Below are positions 10,911-22,350 of a DNA stretch of 64,000 nucleotides, piece after piece. The DNA is from Cepaea nemoralis (taxonomy: Eukaryota; Mollusca; Gastropoda; Stylommatophora; Helicidae): the NCBI GenBank assembly GCA_014155875.1, contig JACEFZ010025809.1, forward strand, positions 62,501-126,500, read 5' to 3'. The notes beneath the pieces are model-generated. The model saw only the letters and a list, made by a program, of their open reading frames with translations, searched no databases and had not been told where the DNA came from. The position numbers were made by a program, and so were the translations under genes. Positions within the stretch are counted from its first letter, which is position 1. Every line of letters starts with the position of its first letter.

Positions 10911-11169
10911 CCAGTAAACAAACTTCAAGTTGATCGGCAAATATAAGAAAACGCTGATCAGTAAATAGATTCACGGTGAAACAGACCTGCAAAACGATGT
11001 AAACCAAGAACAGTAAACAAACTGGTAGGAAAACATTATGGCAAACACATGTGAGAGCAAACAAATTAGTGAACAAACTAGCGCAAAAGTAGAATGTACA
11101 GAAACTATATAGTACGAAAATATATTGGTTTTAAAAAAACGTGTAGGGAAACAGATTTGTACTTAAACT
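10911..11169. other. Decayed transition between two arrays
   Basis: Scattered 'gtaaacaaac' and 'agtag' words but no regular period. It probably represents diverged copies linking the 30-bp and 26-28-bp arrays. Confidence 0.5.
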
Positions 11170-13240
11170 AGTGGACAATAGAATAGTAAGCAGACTAGTG
11201 CCAAACTTGAGTGGAAAACAAACTATTGTCAGGGTAGAATGGTGAACAAACTAGTGTGAAAGTAGAATGGTAAACAAACGTATGAAAGTAGAATGGAAAA
11301 CACACTAGTGTCAGGGTAGAATGGTGAACAAACTAATGTGAAAGTAGAATGGTAAACAAACGTATGAAAGTAGAATGGAAAACACACTAGTGTCAGGGTA
11401 GAATGGTGAACAAACTAATGTGAAAGTAGAATGGTAAACAAACGTGTGAAAGTAGAATGGTAAACAAACGTGTGAAAGTAGAATGGTAAACAAACGTGTG
11501 AAAGTAGAATGGTAAACAAACTAGTGTCAGGGTAGAATGGTGAACAAACTAGTGTGAAAGTAGAATGGTAAACAAACTAGTGTCAGGGTAGAATGGTGAA
11601 CAAACTAATGTGAAAGTAGAATGGTAAACAAACGTGTGATAGTAGAATGGAAAACAAACTAGAGTGAAAGTAGAAAGGAAAACAAACGTGTGAAAGTAGA
11701 ATGGTGAACAATCTAATGTGAAAGTAGAATGGTGAACAAACGTGTGAAAGTAGAATGGAAAACAAACGTGTGAAAGTAGAATGGAAAACAAACTAGTGTC
11801 AGGGTAGAATGGTGAACAATCTAATGTGAAAGTAGAATGGAAAACAAACTAATGTGAAAGTAGAATGGTAAACAAACGTGTGAAAGTAGAATGGTAAACA
11901 AACGTGTGAAAGTAGAATGGTAAACAAACGTGTGAAAGTAGAATGGTAAACAAACGTGTGAAAGTAGAATGGTAAACAAACGTGTGAAAGTAGAATGGAA
12001 AACAAACTAATGTGAAAGTAGAATGGTAAACAAACGCGTGAAAGTAGAATGGAAAACAAACTAATGTGAAAGTAGAATGGTAAACAAATGTGTGAAAGTA
12101 GAATGGTGAACAATCTAATGTGAAAGTAGAATGGAAAACAATTTAATGTGAAAGTAGAATGGAAAACAATCTAATGTGAAAGTAGAGTGGAAAACAATCT
12201 AATGTGAAAGTAGAATGGAAAACAATCTAATGTGAAAGTAGAATGGAAAACAAACTAATGTGAAAGTAGAATGGAAAACAAACTAGTGTGAAAGTAGAAT
12301 GGAAAACAAACTAATGTGAAAGTAGAATGGTAAACAATCTAATGTGAAAGTAGAATGGTAAACAATCTAATGTGAAAGTAGAATGGAAAACAATCTAATG
12401 TGAAAGTAGAATGGTAAACAATCTAATGTGAAAGTAGAATGGAAAACAAACTAGTGTGAAAGTAGAATGGAAAACAATCTAATGTGAAAGTAGAATGGTA
12501 AACAATCTAATGTGAAAGTAGAATGGTAAACAATCTAATGTGAAAGTAGAATGGTAAACAATCTAATGTGAAAGTAGAATGGAAAACAATCTAATGTGAA
12601 AGTAGAATGGTAAACAATCTAATGTGAAAGTAGAATGGAAAACAATCTAATGTGAAAGTAGAATGGTAAACAATCTAATGTGAAAGTAGAATGGCAAACA
12701 ATCTAATGTGAAAGTAGAATGGAAAACACTAGAATGGAAAACACATTATTGTCAAGGTAGAATGGAAAACAAACTAGTGTGAAAGTAGAATGGAAAACAA
12801 ATTATTGTCAAGGTAGAATGGTAAACAAACTAGTGTGAAAGTAGAATGGAAAACAAATTATTGTCAAGGTAGAATGGTAAACAAACTAGTGTGAAAGTAG
12901 AATGGAAAACAAATTATTGTCAAGGTAGAATGGTAAACAAACTAGTGTGAAAGTAGAATGGAAAACAAATTATTGTCAAGGTAGAATGGTGAACAAATTA
13001 GTGTGAAAGTAGAATGGAAAACAAATTATTGTCAAGATAGAATGGTAAACAAACTAGTGTGAAAGTAGAATCGTGAACAGATTAATGTGAAAGTAGAATG
13101 GAAAAAAAAAAAAACTAGTGGAAAAGTAGAATGGTAAACAAACTAGTGTGAAAATAGAATGGTAAACAAACTAATGTGAAAGTAGAATGGAAAATAAACT
13201 AATGTGAAAGTAAACAATATAATATAACACAGTAATGCAG
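11170..13240. repeat. Minisatellite, 26/28-bp units (~2 kb)
   Basis: About 75 units round 'gtgaaagtagaatgg' and 'taaacaa', alternating a 28-bp form (…caatctaatgtgaaag) with a 26-bp form (…caaacgtgtgaaag). Blocks of one variant (12100-12720) suggest local homogenisation. From 12730 to 13070 it becomes a higher-order alternation of 'caaattattgtcaagg' and 'caaactagtgtgaaag' units. Confidence 0.92.
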
Positions 13241-13954
13241 GTAAACAGAACACAATGAGGAAAAACGCAGGACGTTGCGGCGACTAGTATTCATCATCTA
13301 GTGTGTCAGCAGAATGGTAAACAAACACAGAAGAAAACACAGCTGTACACGAACTAACGCGAAATAGAATGGTACACAAACTGCGCGAAAGTGGAATTGT
13401 AAACACAAAAATTGAAAAAAAAAATAGAGATCCGCAAGCAATGTACTGGGAAATAGAATTGTAAACAAGACTGGTACGCAAGTGAAATAGTAAACAGACT
13501 TGTGGGAAAGGTAAACGATTAGTAAGATGTTGGCAAACATAACTGCAAACAAACAATCGGGCAATTACAAGAATGCCGATGTCCTGTGTTACTCCCCCAG
13601 CACTGACTTTATCTGCGGGTTTATAAAATGAAAACAAATTTCCCGTTTTTAGCACGTGCGGGCTTAAGAGGCCCTGGCCACTTCTGATTTTACGGGCATG
13701 CGCTCTGGCTTCCACTAATAACTTCCGCACATGCGTAGTGCAGGCGGTGTATAATCGGGAAAAACTAACGAAGCTAGTTAGGCTGGCACGTTCTAACGGA
13801 CAAAATGGAAGATAGTGCAGGGGGGTATGTTTCTTCTTCTGTTTGATTTCAGTCGTTATTCTGTCTGTCTTTCTTTCTGTCTCCACCCTCCTCCATTTCC
13901 CCTCCTTTTCATATATATTGAATATATGTATGAATAGATTTTTACAGTAGTTTA
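13241..13954. other. Array remnant then GC-richer single-copy sequence
   Basis: 13241-13560 keeps decaying 'gtaaacaaac' words. 13561-13800 is GC-richer and has two 'catgcg' palindrome-like motifs (near 13697 and 13731). At 13805 an ATG in context acaaaATGG is followed after 20 nt by GGTATGT, a splice-donor-like word. This could be a promoter with a tiny first exon but has no independent support. A minus-strand frame crossing 13284-13967 mixes repeat and single-copy DNA and is not accepted as a gene. Confidence 0.3.
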
Positions 13955-14290
13955 CACATACTGGCACCTTGCCGTCTTGACAGACGATAGTATGTTACAT
14001 TGTGCTGCCAAAAAGGCATAATAACAACAACCCATGACGGTAGCGAATGCGAATGATCAGATCAATCTGCGCGGTAAACGTTCGTCCACAATGGATGCAT
14101 GTGAACACATGGTCATTTCCACCATCACGCACTATCTGACGTCTCACATGCTCAGGGTGTGATCTATCAGTAGTAATGTTCTTCTTTGTCTTTATTCCAT
14201 TTCTGATCTTTGCCGTCCATGCAACAAGATCAGCGGCGACTTGATCCCAGTGTGCTCCCATTAGTCTGAAACAAGCCAATGCATTTAAGT
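13955..14290 (-). pseudogene. LINE 3' end with C-terminal zinc finger
   Basis: Minus-strand frame 14309-13995 has HWDQVAADLVAW, then FTCIHCGRTFTAQ with a trailing HG: the 'W..vA.dr..W' and C2H2-type tail of a non-LTR retrotransposon ORF2. The second His-containing part is degraded (LIIRIRYRHG where the sister copy keeps GLTSHTRHRHG). It is 5'-truncated, with no RT. A sister copy lies at 45472-45769, including the 3' UTR word 'cttgacagacgatagt'. Confidence 0.75.
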
Positions 14291-14292
14291 AC

Positions 14293-14580
14293 TTCCATCC
14301 ATCCATCATGTGTTACGCCGATAAGCGTGGACGGTCATGATTCGCCGTTTCGCTCGATCACCAGATTCATGGATCTGCTCAGTGTCTTATCTCGACCATG
14401 CCACGTGGCCAAGTCATCTAGGTATTTACTTCTCTGTCTTCCTCTTGTTATCTCTCCCCCCCCCCCAACCACCCCCTCACGATATTGCCAGTTGTCACCA
14501 AGTTCTCCAGTTCATTTCGTCTTATAACATGCCCTAGCAATTTTGATTGTCTACGTCTAATTTTTCTAATCAGTACTGAC
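14293..14580 (-). pseudogene. LINE ORF2 C-terminus fragment (family B)
   Basis: In several minus-strand frames: GHVIRRNELENLVTTG, KYLDDLATWHGRD and ERNGES, matching the fuller copy at 17576-18564. The 3' tail is a short (GATG)n. A poly-C run (14456-14466) and frame breaks disrupt it. This is a 5'-truncated dead copy. Confidence 0.7.
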
Positions 14581-14744
14581 GAGCTCAATCGAGAGCGAAA
14601 CTCAAGTCTAGTGCTTCCAGTCTGACGTGGACAAGGCTTAAGGTTCGTGCCGGAATACGATCAGCATTTCTAGTAGGGGGATTTGCTCAATCTTTAAACC
14701 TCAAATCCTGAAACAACCAAATAAATAAATAAACAATCGTCAAA

Positions 14745-15005
14745 GAGAACTGGTTGGTTTCATTGTAAAAAGAGAGTCCACTTTCATTGGGCATGTCACA
14801 AGAAGGAGAAAGCTGGGGGGTGTCGTAACAAATGGGCGGTTAGAGGGGAGGACAGACATGGGAAGATCAAGAGAATAAAGATGCTGGACAGTTTGACATC
14901 ATGGCATGGAGGAACATCAATATCAGAAATGATTGGTAGCACAAGAGGCTGGGGACAGACATGATCACCAGCACCACACGGCATGGACTAAAATAAGAAG
15001 ACATG
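14745..15005 (+). pseudogene. LINE ORF2 C-terminus fragment
   Basis: Plus-strand peptides STFIGHVTRRRKL, NGRLEGRTDMGRSRE, then in another frame MLDSLTSWHGGTSISEMIG and in the third TSTTRHGL. This is the order of motifs at the C-terminus of RT-encoding LINEs (FGHVMRR … GRSRGRQREKMLD … RHG). At least two frameshifts. The 165 bp before it hold nothing I recognise. Confidence 0.72.
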
Positions 15006-15460
15006 TAGTAATGATTCTTGCACATTGCCATACACCATATACTCTCGCATCCCCACCCCCAACAGAGATCTCCAAAGGAGAAACGTGTCGAGCTAACCCA
15101 GATGTTAAAGTGCTGCCAGCAGACGCCAAGAATATCTCGATCAATACGTCAGTGTGTGGTCCACCCAAGCCACATACACACTCCACGTCAATATGTGCCG
15201 TTGATGCCAGACTCATTATTTCTCACATAATACCCCCGAAATACAGCATACAATATTGAGTACAATACAGCTCAGGCTAGAGAAACGGCCGGGAAGGCAG
15301 GGATTGGGAGAAGAGGTGGAAGAGTGGGGGGGGGGGGGGGGGGCGTTAAGAGAACTAAACTGGGTTTCCAAGGATGGGCAGGGAGTGTCTTAAATAGAGC
15401 ATTAGAGAGCAGTAGAGCAATATATTAGATAGGAGTGATGAGAATAGATGCATGGTTTTC
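15006..15460. other. No gene seen; poly-G run at 15327-15343
   Basis: Single-copy-looking sequence without convincing frames or repeats, apart from a long homopolymer G tract. Confidence 0.5.
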
Positions 15461-15628
<168 letters not shown>

Positions 15629-15639
15629 GTGACGTGCTC

Positions 15640-15735
15640 CCTGGCGAATGTGTTAAGGGCGCTGTTTGTAATCCCGCGTCGCGTTGGTTTTTTACGGAAA
15701 GATATGTGAGCCGGTCGTTCAGAAAGCAATGGCAG
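15640..15735 (+). mobile_element. SINE-1 fragment
   Basis: Retains 'ttaagggcgctgtttgtaat', 'gtgagccggtcgttcagaaa' and 'gcaatggcag' of the SINE-1 family (compare 21348-21596). The 3' half is missing and replaced by a trinucleotide tract. Confidence 0.65.
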
Positions 15736-15742
15736 CAGTAGT

Positions 15743-15852
15743 AGAAGCAGCAGTAGAAGAAGAAGAAGAAGAAGAAGAAGAAGAAGAAGAAGAAGAAGAA
15801 GAAGAAGAAGAAGAAGAAGAAGAAGAAGAAGAAGAAGAAGAAGAAGAAGAAG

Positions 15853-15882
<30 letters not shown>
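15743..15882. repeat. (GAA)n microsatellite
   Basis: About 45 GAA/AAG units, a pure purine strand. GAA tracts of this length can adopt triplex structures (general knowledge). Confidence 0.97.
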
Positions 15883-15885
<3 letters not shown>

Positions 15886-16085
15886 CATGTTTGGTTTAGT
15901 TTTCTTAAGGGAAGATTGCCTCACGGTCATTTATGTAACAGGTTAGTTCTCAAACGGAATGGATGTCTCGTGATTATCTAACAATTTGGTTCTCTAACAG
16001 GTTGGTTGTATCGTGAATATCTAAAAGTTTGGTTCTCTAACGGGTTGCTTGTATGATGTTTGGATTTCTAATGGTGGTAGTAGCA
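15886..16085. repeat. Short minisatellite, 'ggttctctaacgggttg' type
   Basis: Four or five degenerate ~30-bp units with 'tctctaac' and 'ggttggttgtatc', the same family as the large array at 30380-31680. In both places the array directly follows a (GAA)n tract. Confidence 0.75.
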
Positions 16086-17024
16086 GCAGGACGGCGTTAA
16101 GTTAACAAAGTCAACCAAGATCCTGACACTTGTGACCCAGTTGCTCCCAGAGGTGTACAGACACACTATTGCCGGTTGCAGGGTGGGGACATAAAGAATT
16201 CAGTTATACCCATGGCTGAACAATTGCTACGTCAAACACACACTGCCAACGTAACCGAGTAAATCAGACGTGGTTTATGTCAGTCCCTATGAAATCGAGC
16301 CCACGTAGAGACTCAGCAAGGTTCGAACCTTTAGTATTGTTAGAGTATTGAAAGAAATGCAAATCTGACACCCCCCGTTTAAACAAAGCGCTCGGGAGGA
16401 CAACAAATCGACACCTGACAATGACAAAGAGGCACCCAGCGGCGCAACTCCTGCAGCTTAAAGAAAACAAGAAGGACTTAAGAACAAGAAGTCACTCAAT
16501 TTCTGTCCCTCCCTTCGTGGCTTGGTGCTCCCTCTGGTCACCCAGGAAATCGTCAGATGTTCGGGGACGTGAAACACTTATTAGATAAATATCAAATAGA
16601 AATAATGGCAGGTTTTCCTGTCCTGGGTTCTTGTTCCGTCATGCGCGTGGAGCATTATCGCACCCCCTACCGGCAGTCTGATCTCCTGGAGAAGTCTATT
16701 GTGGTTTCCCGTGATGGGGACAGTTGCTCTGGGCATGCGTGGCTTGTCTCACAGGTTAGAGTAACTCAATAGGAGCAATTAGGCAATGCGGAGATGGAGG
16801 AACGAGAGCTGCCCTGTGGCTGGTGGGTGTGTGGGAGAACCAGGTAAAGACACCGCACGAGAGGCAGCGGCCATCAATGCCAGCCGGCATGGGCACTGGT
16901 CACGTGACGCAGCGGACACAATGTCTTCATAATTTATACAACTAACAAATCAACATTCCTTCACCTACCAGTCTTTCCTGCCCTGCAAATATGTCTGCCT
17001 ATAATAAGTCTCTTGAATGTTAGA
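16086..17024. other. No gene assigned
   Basis: Mostly single-copy-looking sequence. A 72-codon plus frame at 16557-16772 lacks recognisable motifs. I cannot support a gene or repeat here. Confidence 0.45.
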
Positions 17025-17475
17025 AAGAGAGTGCTGATATAGAACCCGTTTTGCTGTATTGCGGTGAATCTTGAAATGTAAATGAACAAATTAGGAAGAA
17101 CTTGGAAGCAACAACAGAGATGTGGCCCTAAGACCAATGTTGCGAATTCCTTGGACTGCTAGGGTAACTAACAACGATTGCTTGAAAGAGGCTAATGAAA
17201 CTAGAAGCCTTATATACAACAATAAGAAAGAGATAAACTGCTTTCTTTGGTCATGTGATGAGAAGAGAGGCATTGGAGAACATCGTGACAACTGGAAAGA
17301 TCGAGGGAAAGAGAGGCAGAGGCTGACCAAGAGAAATGACGCTGGATGGATTGAGACGGTGGCATGGAGGAATATCAGCAGCATAGTTGATCCAGCACAC
17401 AAAAGACCGAGATCTGTGGAGAGACATGAACGCCTACGCCAGCCGGCACGGCACTTGATGATGAGGAAGATATGT
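17025..17475 (+). pseudogene. LINE ORF2 C-terminal fragment
   Basis: Plus strand reads IEPVLLYC, NVNEQIRKNLEAT, then MLRIPWTARVTNNDCLKEAN and GHVMR-region equivalents, ending in AWRNISS and HLMM. These follow the thumb/C-terminal order of RTE-like LINE RTs. It has a stop after the first block and no catalytic YADD, so it is a 5'-truncated relic. The 'gatgatgagg' end may be the LINE tail. Confidence 0.75.
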
Positions 17476-17575
17476 TTCTTTACATACCTATTTACCTACC
17501 TATTTACCAATGTGACTATGTACGTAACTACTTACCTATCTAATACGTATCAACATAGTGCTAAACCTCTTTCCT

Positions 17576-18564
17576 ACCCTCCATCATATGCCATGCCGAA
17601 AAGAGTGGGCGGTAATGTTCTGCCATCTCACTCGATCACCAGAGGCGTGGATCAGCTCCGTGTTTCTGTCTCGACCATGCCACAAGGCCAAGCCATCCAG
17701 GTATTTACTTCTCGGTCTTCCCCTTGGTCTCTTCCTTTCGATCTTGCCTGTCGTCATCAAGTTCTCTAAGTCATTTCTTCTCATAACATTCCTAAAAATT
17801 TTGACTGTCTACGTCTAATGTCTTTAATCAATTAACGATCTTCATTTGTTTCTTAGAGGACTTGTTCATTGGTTTTTCTGTCTGTTCATGGTATTCTTTG
17901 CATTTTCCCCAGAAACCACATTTCCACAGCCATCAGATGTTTTTCAGCTTGACTGCTTATTTTCCACGCCTCACATCCATACAAAAGTACAAGTTCTATG
18001 TAGCACTTCAACACTCTTTTTCTCGTTTCAATTGATATCTTTTTATTGGTCAGTATGTTTTTCATCTTGCAAAAGGCTACCCTCCCAATGGCAACTCTAG
18101 TTCTAATCTCTTCAAGGCATCTCCCATCAGATGTTATGACTGTTTCGAGATAATTGTACCAACTCACCTGTTCAAGAATATTCTCATTTACCTGTATATT
18201 ACATTGTGGTATTTCGTTCTTCCTATAATTTAATTCTATTTCTAGTTGTTCCCTGTGTGTAACAACCGCATCTACTAATTGTTAAAGATCCTGCTCATTG
18301 TCTACAATCAATACTGTATCATCTGCATATCTAATGTTATTGATGTATCGTCCCCCAATGTTGATTCCTTCCATATCTTCTATACTTCTGAAAATATTTT
18401 CACTGTACAGGGAAAAAAGATCTGGAGACATTACACATCCCTGTCTCACACCTCTTTAAATAGGCTGATATTGTCCTACATCGTTATCAATTCTGATAGC
18501 AGCTTGTTGTTTCCAATATATGTTTTTCAACTATCTTCATATTTGCCTACGCACTTCCTATCTA
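17576..18564 (-). pseudogene. LINE ORF2 RT to C-terminus (family B)
   Basis: Reading the minus strand from 18564 down: NLYWKQQ-region remnants, CL/SPDLFSLYSENIF with breaks, then INNIRYADDTVLIVDN (RT catalytic YADD, about 18345-18300), SWYNYLETVITSDGRC, KRVLKCYIELVLLYGCEAW, AEKHLMAVEMWFLGKMQRIP, and after a frame break RRNDLENLMTTGKIERKRP and KYLDGLALWHGRDRN. This gives palm, thumb and C-terminal domain of a non-LTR retrotransposon in order, with at least three frame breaks. The YADD box is intact, but the N-terminal endonuclease is absent. Fragments of the same family occur at 14293-14580, 43622-43725 and 54881-54917. Confidence 0.85.
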
Positions 18565-18830
18565 AAAAAAAAAAAAGAAAGAAAGAAAACAGTTAGTCGC
18601 ATATCCTTTACAGGACGTTGCTATCAACACCAGAATGTCTTGCTGTTGTGATCTCTTGGCAAGTTTACGTTCAGTAGTTTGCCAATGCTTTCTGAATGAC
18701 CGGCACCCATACCATTTCGTAAAATACCAACGCAAGGCGATCTTCTGCCAAATATCCTGCAGCTGTGTTTCGAACGCGGGTATACGGGATTAAGAACTGC
18801 GTCCTTAACACCTTCGCCGCGGAGACGGCA
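18565..18830 (-). mobile_element. SINE-1, complete, 14-bp target duplication
   Basis: tRNA-derived SINE in minus orientation: head near 18830-18760 (ggtgttaaggacgcag, B-box-like gcgttcgaaaca), body 'gccggtcattcagaaagc', 3' end 'cctgtaaaggatatgc', and a T/CTTT-rich tail. GCACTTCCTATCTA occurs at 18551-18564 and again at 18828-18841, a perfect 14-bp duplication expected from LINE-driven retrotransposition. It abuts the upstream end of LINE B. Confidence 0.88.
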
Positions 18831-18841
18831 CTTCCTATCTA

Positions 18842-19358
18842 CGTACCTGAATATTTAACTACCTTACTATCCACACACTAACCACCCTCCTTAACTACTC
18901 ACCTGCCTGCCTACCTACCTGCCAGCCTACCTAGTTACCATAATTTCCACGCACTTACCATTCTCCCAACATACCTACCTGTCGGCTTGCTGGTCTGCCT
19001 TGTTATCTAAGACACTATTTACGCACTTACGATCTTACTTAACTACCTACCTACCTGTCAACCTACCTAGTTACCAACTATACCATCTATGTACCTTCCT
19101 CCGTCTGTACTTACCTACGTTCCTACCTGCCTGTCTAACCATCTACTACATATCTACTTATCAATCTACCACACTACTAACTTACTTACCATCGTCTATA
19201 TCTACCTTCCCACGTAATCACTTCTCTACCTGCATGCATACCTAATTACCTAACCATCTGCCACATTCCTACCTACCTACCTACCTACCTACCTATATTA
19301 CCTATCTACCTACCTACTGCCTACCGACCTACCTACCTATCTAAGTAACTAACTAACT

Positions 19359-19401
<43 letters not shown>

Positions 19402-19640
19402 TACTAACTAACTAATTGACTGACTGACTGACTAAATGACTATCTAACTAACTAACTAACTAACTAACTGACTGACTGACTGACTAACTGACTAACTGAC
19501 TGACTTACTGACTGACTACTACTGACTGACTGACTGACTAACTAACTAACTAACTGCCTATTCGTCTACCAGCTTGCATACTTATCAAACTAATTACCTA
19601 CCTGTCTACATAACTACATGCCTATCTAATTAGCAAAGTA
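18842..19640. repeat. (CTAC)n / (CTAA)n / (CTGA)n tetranucleotide region
   Basis: Starts as interrupted CTAC/CTAT words, becomes regular (CTAC)n near 19265-19340, then (TAAC)n and (TGAC)n to about 19550. One base drifts while the period of four is kept. Confidence 0.9.
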
Positions 19641-19654
19641 ACTATTTACTCACA

Positions 19655-19980
19655 TGGCTACTCGCATATTTGCGAGTAATTGACTATAATGGCATGGAGT
19701 CATTAACTGTGACGTCATGGAGTAATTAACTGTGACGGCATGGAGTCACTAACTGTGACGTCATGGAGTTCCTAACTATGACGACATGGAGTCACTGACT
19801 GTGACGACACGGAGTCACTGACTATGACGACATGGAGTCAGGCGTCCCTAACTATGATGACATGGAGTCATTGACTATGGCGGCGTGGCGTCACTGACTA
19901 TGAAGGCATGGAGTCCCTAACAATGACGACATAGAGTCACTGACTATGTTGGTATGGAGTCACTGACTATGACCCAGCAC
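19655..19980. repeat. Minisatellite, ~23-bp unit
   Basis: About 13 units of 'gacgacatggagtcactgac' type, ending exactly where the mariner begins. Confidence 0.88.
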
Positions 19981-19983
19981 ATA

Positions 19984-21181
19984 CGCGGGGAAGTCAATAA
20001 GTAAGTCACAAATTGCTTTATCATTTTATCGGGCCTCCCAAACCGGTTGCATAGAACTGCGTGCTCTGTTTTTAAACCACGCTTTCACTTCACATTCAAC
20101 TTCGGCGTCATTCGCAAAATGTCTCCCGCCAAAGTGGGTTTTCAGTGGACACAAAAATCGCTAGGGATTAAGTCAGGGCTGTAAGGTGGATGTTCCACAA
20201 CTTCCCACCATAGTTGGTTAATTTTCTCCTGAGTTAATCGAGCCGTATGTGGTCTGGCATTGTCATGAAGACGCAACACTCCTCTAGTCAGCAGTCCTGG
20301 ATATTTTCTTCGAACTGCATCACGAAGTATCTTCACAGTACGATTCAGAATTCACATTGCCACCTTTCTTCTTGAAATTGTTTAAAAGCACTCCTTGACA
20401 TTCCCAGAACACTGTCAGCATAACCTTCCCTGCTGATAACTTAACCTTGAATTTTTGGACACAAGCGAAGAAGGATGTTTCCATTGCACTGAAGCACGCT
20501 TTGATGCACCCATGATTCGTCCCCAGTAACAATCCTGTTTAGCATGTCTTCTCCTTCATCTTCGTATCGACAGAGATGATGCAAGGACAGGCCAAATCGG
20601 TTCATGTTGTGTTTCTCCTTCAATTGTCTGTGTACCCACCTTGAGCACACTTAAATTTCAATCGATCATGCATTATGCTGTATGCTGAACCACTTGAGCA
20701 CCTTATTGCAGATGCTACAGAGTCTATCGTTACTCGCCTGTCACCTCTAATCATCTCCCCAACCCGTTGCACGGATGCTGCTGTGGCAATCTCAACAGGA
20801 CGACCAGATCGGATTTCATCAACAATTTTAGAGAGTCCTTGGGAAAATTTTTCTACCCAGCTATGCACCGCTGTACGGGACAAACATTTGTCAGCATAAA
20901 CAGGAAGCATTTCCTTATGAATGACCTTTGCAGGCAGTTCTGTTGCCCACAAAAAAAAAAAAAAACCCACAACAGCAAGGTGCTCTTTGGTTGTACACTC
21001 CGTAAGTAGAGTGGCAATTTGGTTTATGCGCTGCGCATGCGCATGAGACACCTAGCGACACCTGAAGAACGGGAATATAAAGTTCGATGTTGCTGTCACC
21101 TAATGACACCTGTAGAAAACACCAACTACATTTACCTGCCATCCCACAGAACTGTTTGACTTAATTATTGACTCGCCCTCG
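19984..21181 (-). mobile_element. mariner transposon with TIRs and TA duplication
   Basis: Left end CGCGGGGAAGTCAATAAGTA and right end (reverse complement) CGAGGGCGAGTCAATAATTA form imperfect inverted repeats, each bordered by TA (19982-19983 and 21182-21183). At 1198 bp it is close to the 1.3-kb family size. The interior is a broken mariner transposase on the minus strand. Confidence 0.92.
20030..21051 (-). pseudogene. mariner (DD34D) transposase, frame-broken
   Basis: The transposase starts at an ATG at 21051 and is spread over at least four frames. First frame: helix-turn-helix region with KEMLPVYADKCLSRTAVHSW and SGRPVEIATAASVQRV (a poly-Phe insertion near 20953 comes from a 14-A run). 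Second: VTGDESWVH (first Asp, about 20521). Third: FKVKLSAGKVMLTVFWECQG. Fourth: RLHDNARPHT (second Asp) and YSPDLIPSDF (third Asp), with exactly 34 residues between them, diagnostic of mariner. A C-terminal piece with HFANDAEVECEVKAWF continues to about 20030. All three acidic residues survive, but frameshifts make it inactive as written. Vertebrate SETMAR carries the same domain family. Confidence 0.92.
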
Positions 21182-21333
21182 TAGAGGAAACAATTAAAAG
21201 CATTGGAAATATGTATTTAACCACACACTGGGTGAATATAATTGAACGATCTAATAACAACTCTTTCTGGGCAATTCAAAAATGACGAGAGAATTAAACG
21301 ACATCGATGTACGACAAATAAATTCGAGTATGC
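21182..21333. other. Short single-copy spacer
   Basis: No frame or repeat seen between the mariner and the SINE. Confidence 0.5.
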
Positions 21334-21347
21334 ATGTATGTGTATGC

Positions 21348-21596
21348 CAATCTCCCTGGTCTAGTGGTTACTTTACACGACTTTCTCAGTAATCCCGTAT
21401 ACTCTCGTGAGTAACGTGTCGGGCGCGAGAATCGGTAGCGGTTCTCTCCGCGTCGGTAACTTACGGGGTATGTGAGCCGGTCACTCAGAAAGCAATGGCA
21501 AACTACTGAGCGTAATCTTGCCAAGAAATCAACAATCAGCTGAAAGATGCTGATGTTGACAGCGATGTCCTGTAAAGGATATGCGAACAAAAAAAT
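21348..21596 (+). mobile_element. SINE-1, complete, 14-bp target duplication
   Basis: Begins 'ctccctggtctagtggttac' (A-box-like), has 'gtgagccggtcactcagaaa', 'caaactactgagcgtaatc' and ends 'gtcctgtaaaggatatgc' plus an A-rich tail. ATGTATGTGTATGC flanks it at 21334-21347 and 21597-21610. The B-box region (tagcggttctctcc) has drifted from GGTTCGAAT. Confidence 0.9.
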
Positions 21597-21610
21597 ATGT
21601 ATGTGTATGC

Positions 21611-21661
21611 ATGTGTAATAATGGCCTCTACACCGTCAGTTGGACTACAATGTTTACTTCT
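21611..21661 (+). mobile_element. SINE-2, part 1 of 3 (interrupted)
   Basis: 'ctacaccgtcagttggact' matches the junction after the tRNA-like head of the SINE-2 copy at 56955-57255. The sequence stops mid-element at the LTR insertion and resumes at 28051. Confidence 0.75.
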
Positions 21662-22350
21662 TGTCACAAAGTGAATGTTGACTAAGTGACAGATAGAGTG
21701 GCTATGGTTGTGTCTAGGGTATGTCCTTGTAACAATATGAGGTTGAACAACAGATTAACCAAGATGCATCACACCCAAACACCAGTCAGTGAACAAGCGT
21801 TAATTTGCGCACATAATATTCCTTTAATGATGAATTAACACAGACACATGTAACATATAAATCCAGGAACAGAATTCTCTAAGAATATATCTCCATCCCA
21901 ATGGAACACGTCGAATAGCACTGCCTCTCAAGGCTACTAAAATATCGTTCCACACGACAGGTATACTAGCCTCTCTCTAGGCCCGACTCAAAGTAACCCA
22001 CTATGGGTCTCGAATTCCACTCACTATCCCTGGAACCCACAGTGCGGAGTTATCTTCAGAACTCCGTCACAATTCTTCACTTTCTCAGACCACGACCTTC
22101 TCCTGGTCCGGTCTAGACTCAACTGTCCCCCGTCAGTCTTTGTCCCTCTCTTCTCAACAATTCCATCCCCCACAATGCCTCACACACAACACACAACCTC
22201 ACTGCTCCAACTGTCTGCCCCTTCTTGCAGCCCCTCTCCCTTACCGTTTATCTCCTTATATTCTCTTTCCGGTGAATGCCCTTTCACCTCTTGAACTGTT
22301 TATATTGTACGGCCACTCACCTTAATGCCACTGAACACAGGCATGTGACA
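21662..22350 (-). repeat. 3' LTR of element 2 (689 bp)
   Basis: Direct repeat of 27361-28050, TGTCAC...TGTGACA. Differences seen: A/G at position 7, 'aacagaattc' versus 'aacaataattc', and T/C near 22251. The first bases inside (22351-22365), read on the minus strand, are GAGGGTGGGGTAG, a good polypurine tract. Confidence 0.93.

Noticed and set aside
11170..13240. CRISPR-like regular repeats (also 63506-64000)
   Set aside because: Units follow each other with no unique spacers and the DNA is eukaryotic; these are minisatellites.
13284..13967. 227-codon minus-strand gene
   Set aside because: Half of it is decayed minisatellite and no domain is visible; low-complexity chance frame.
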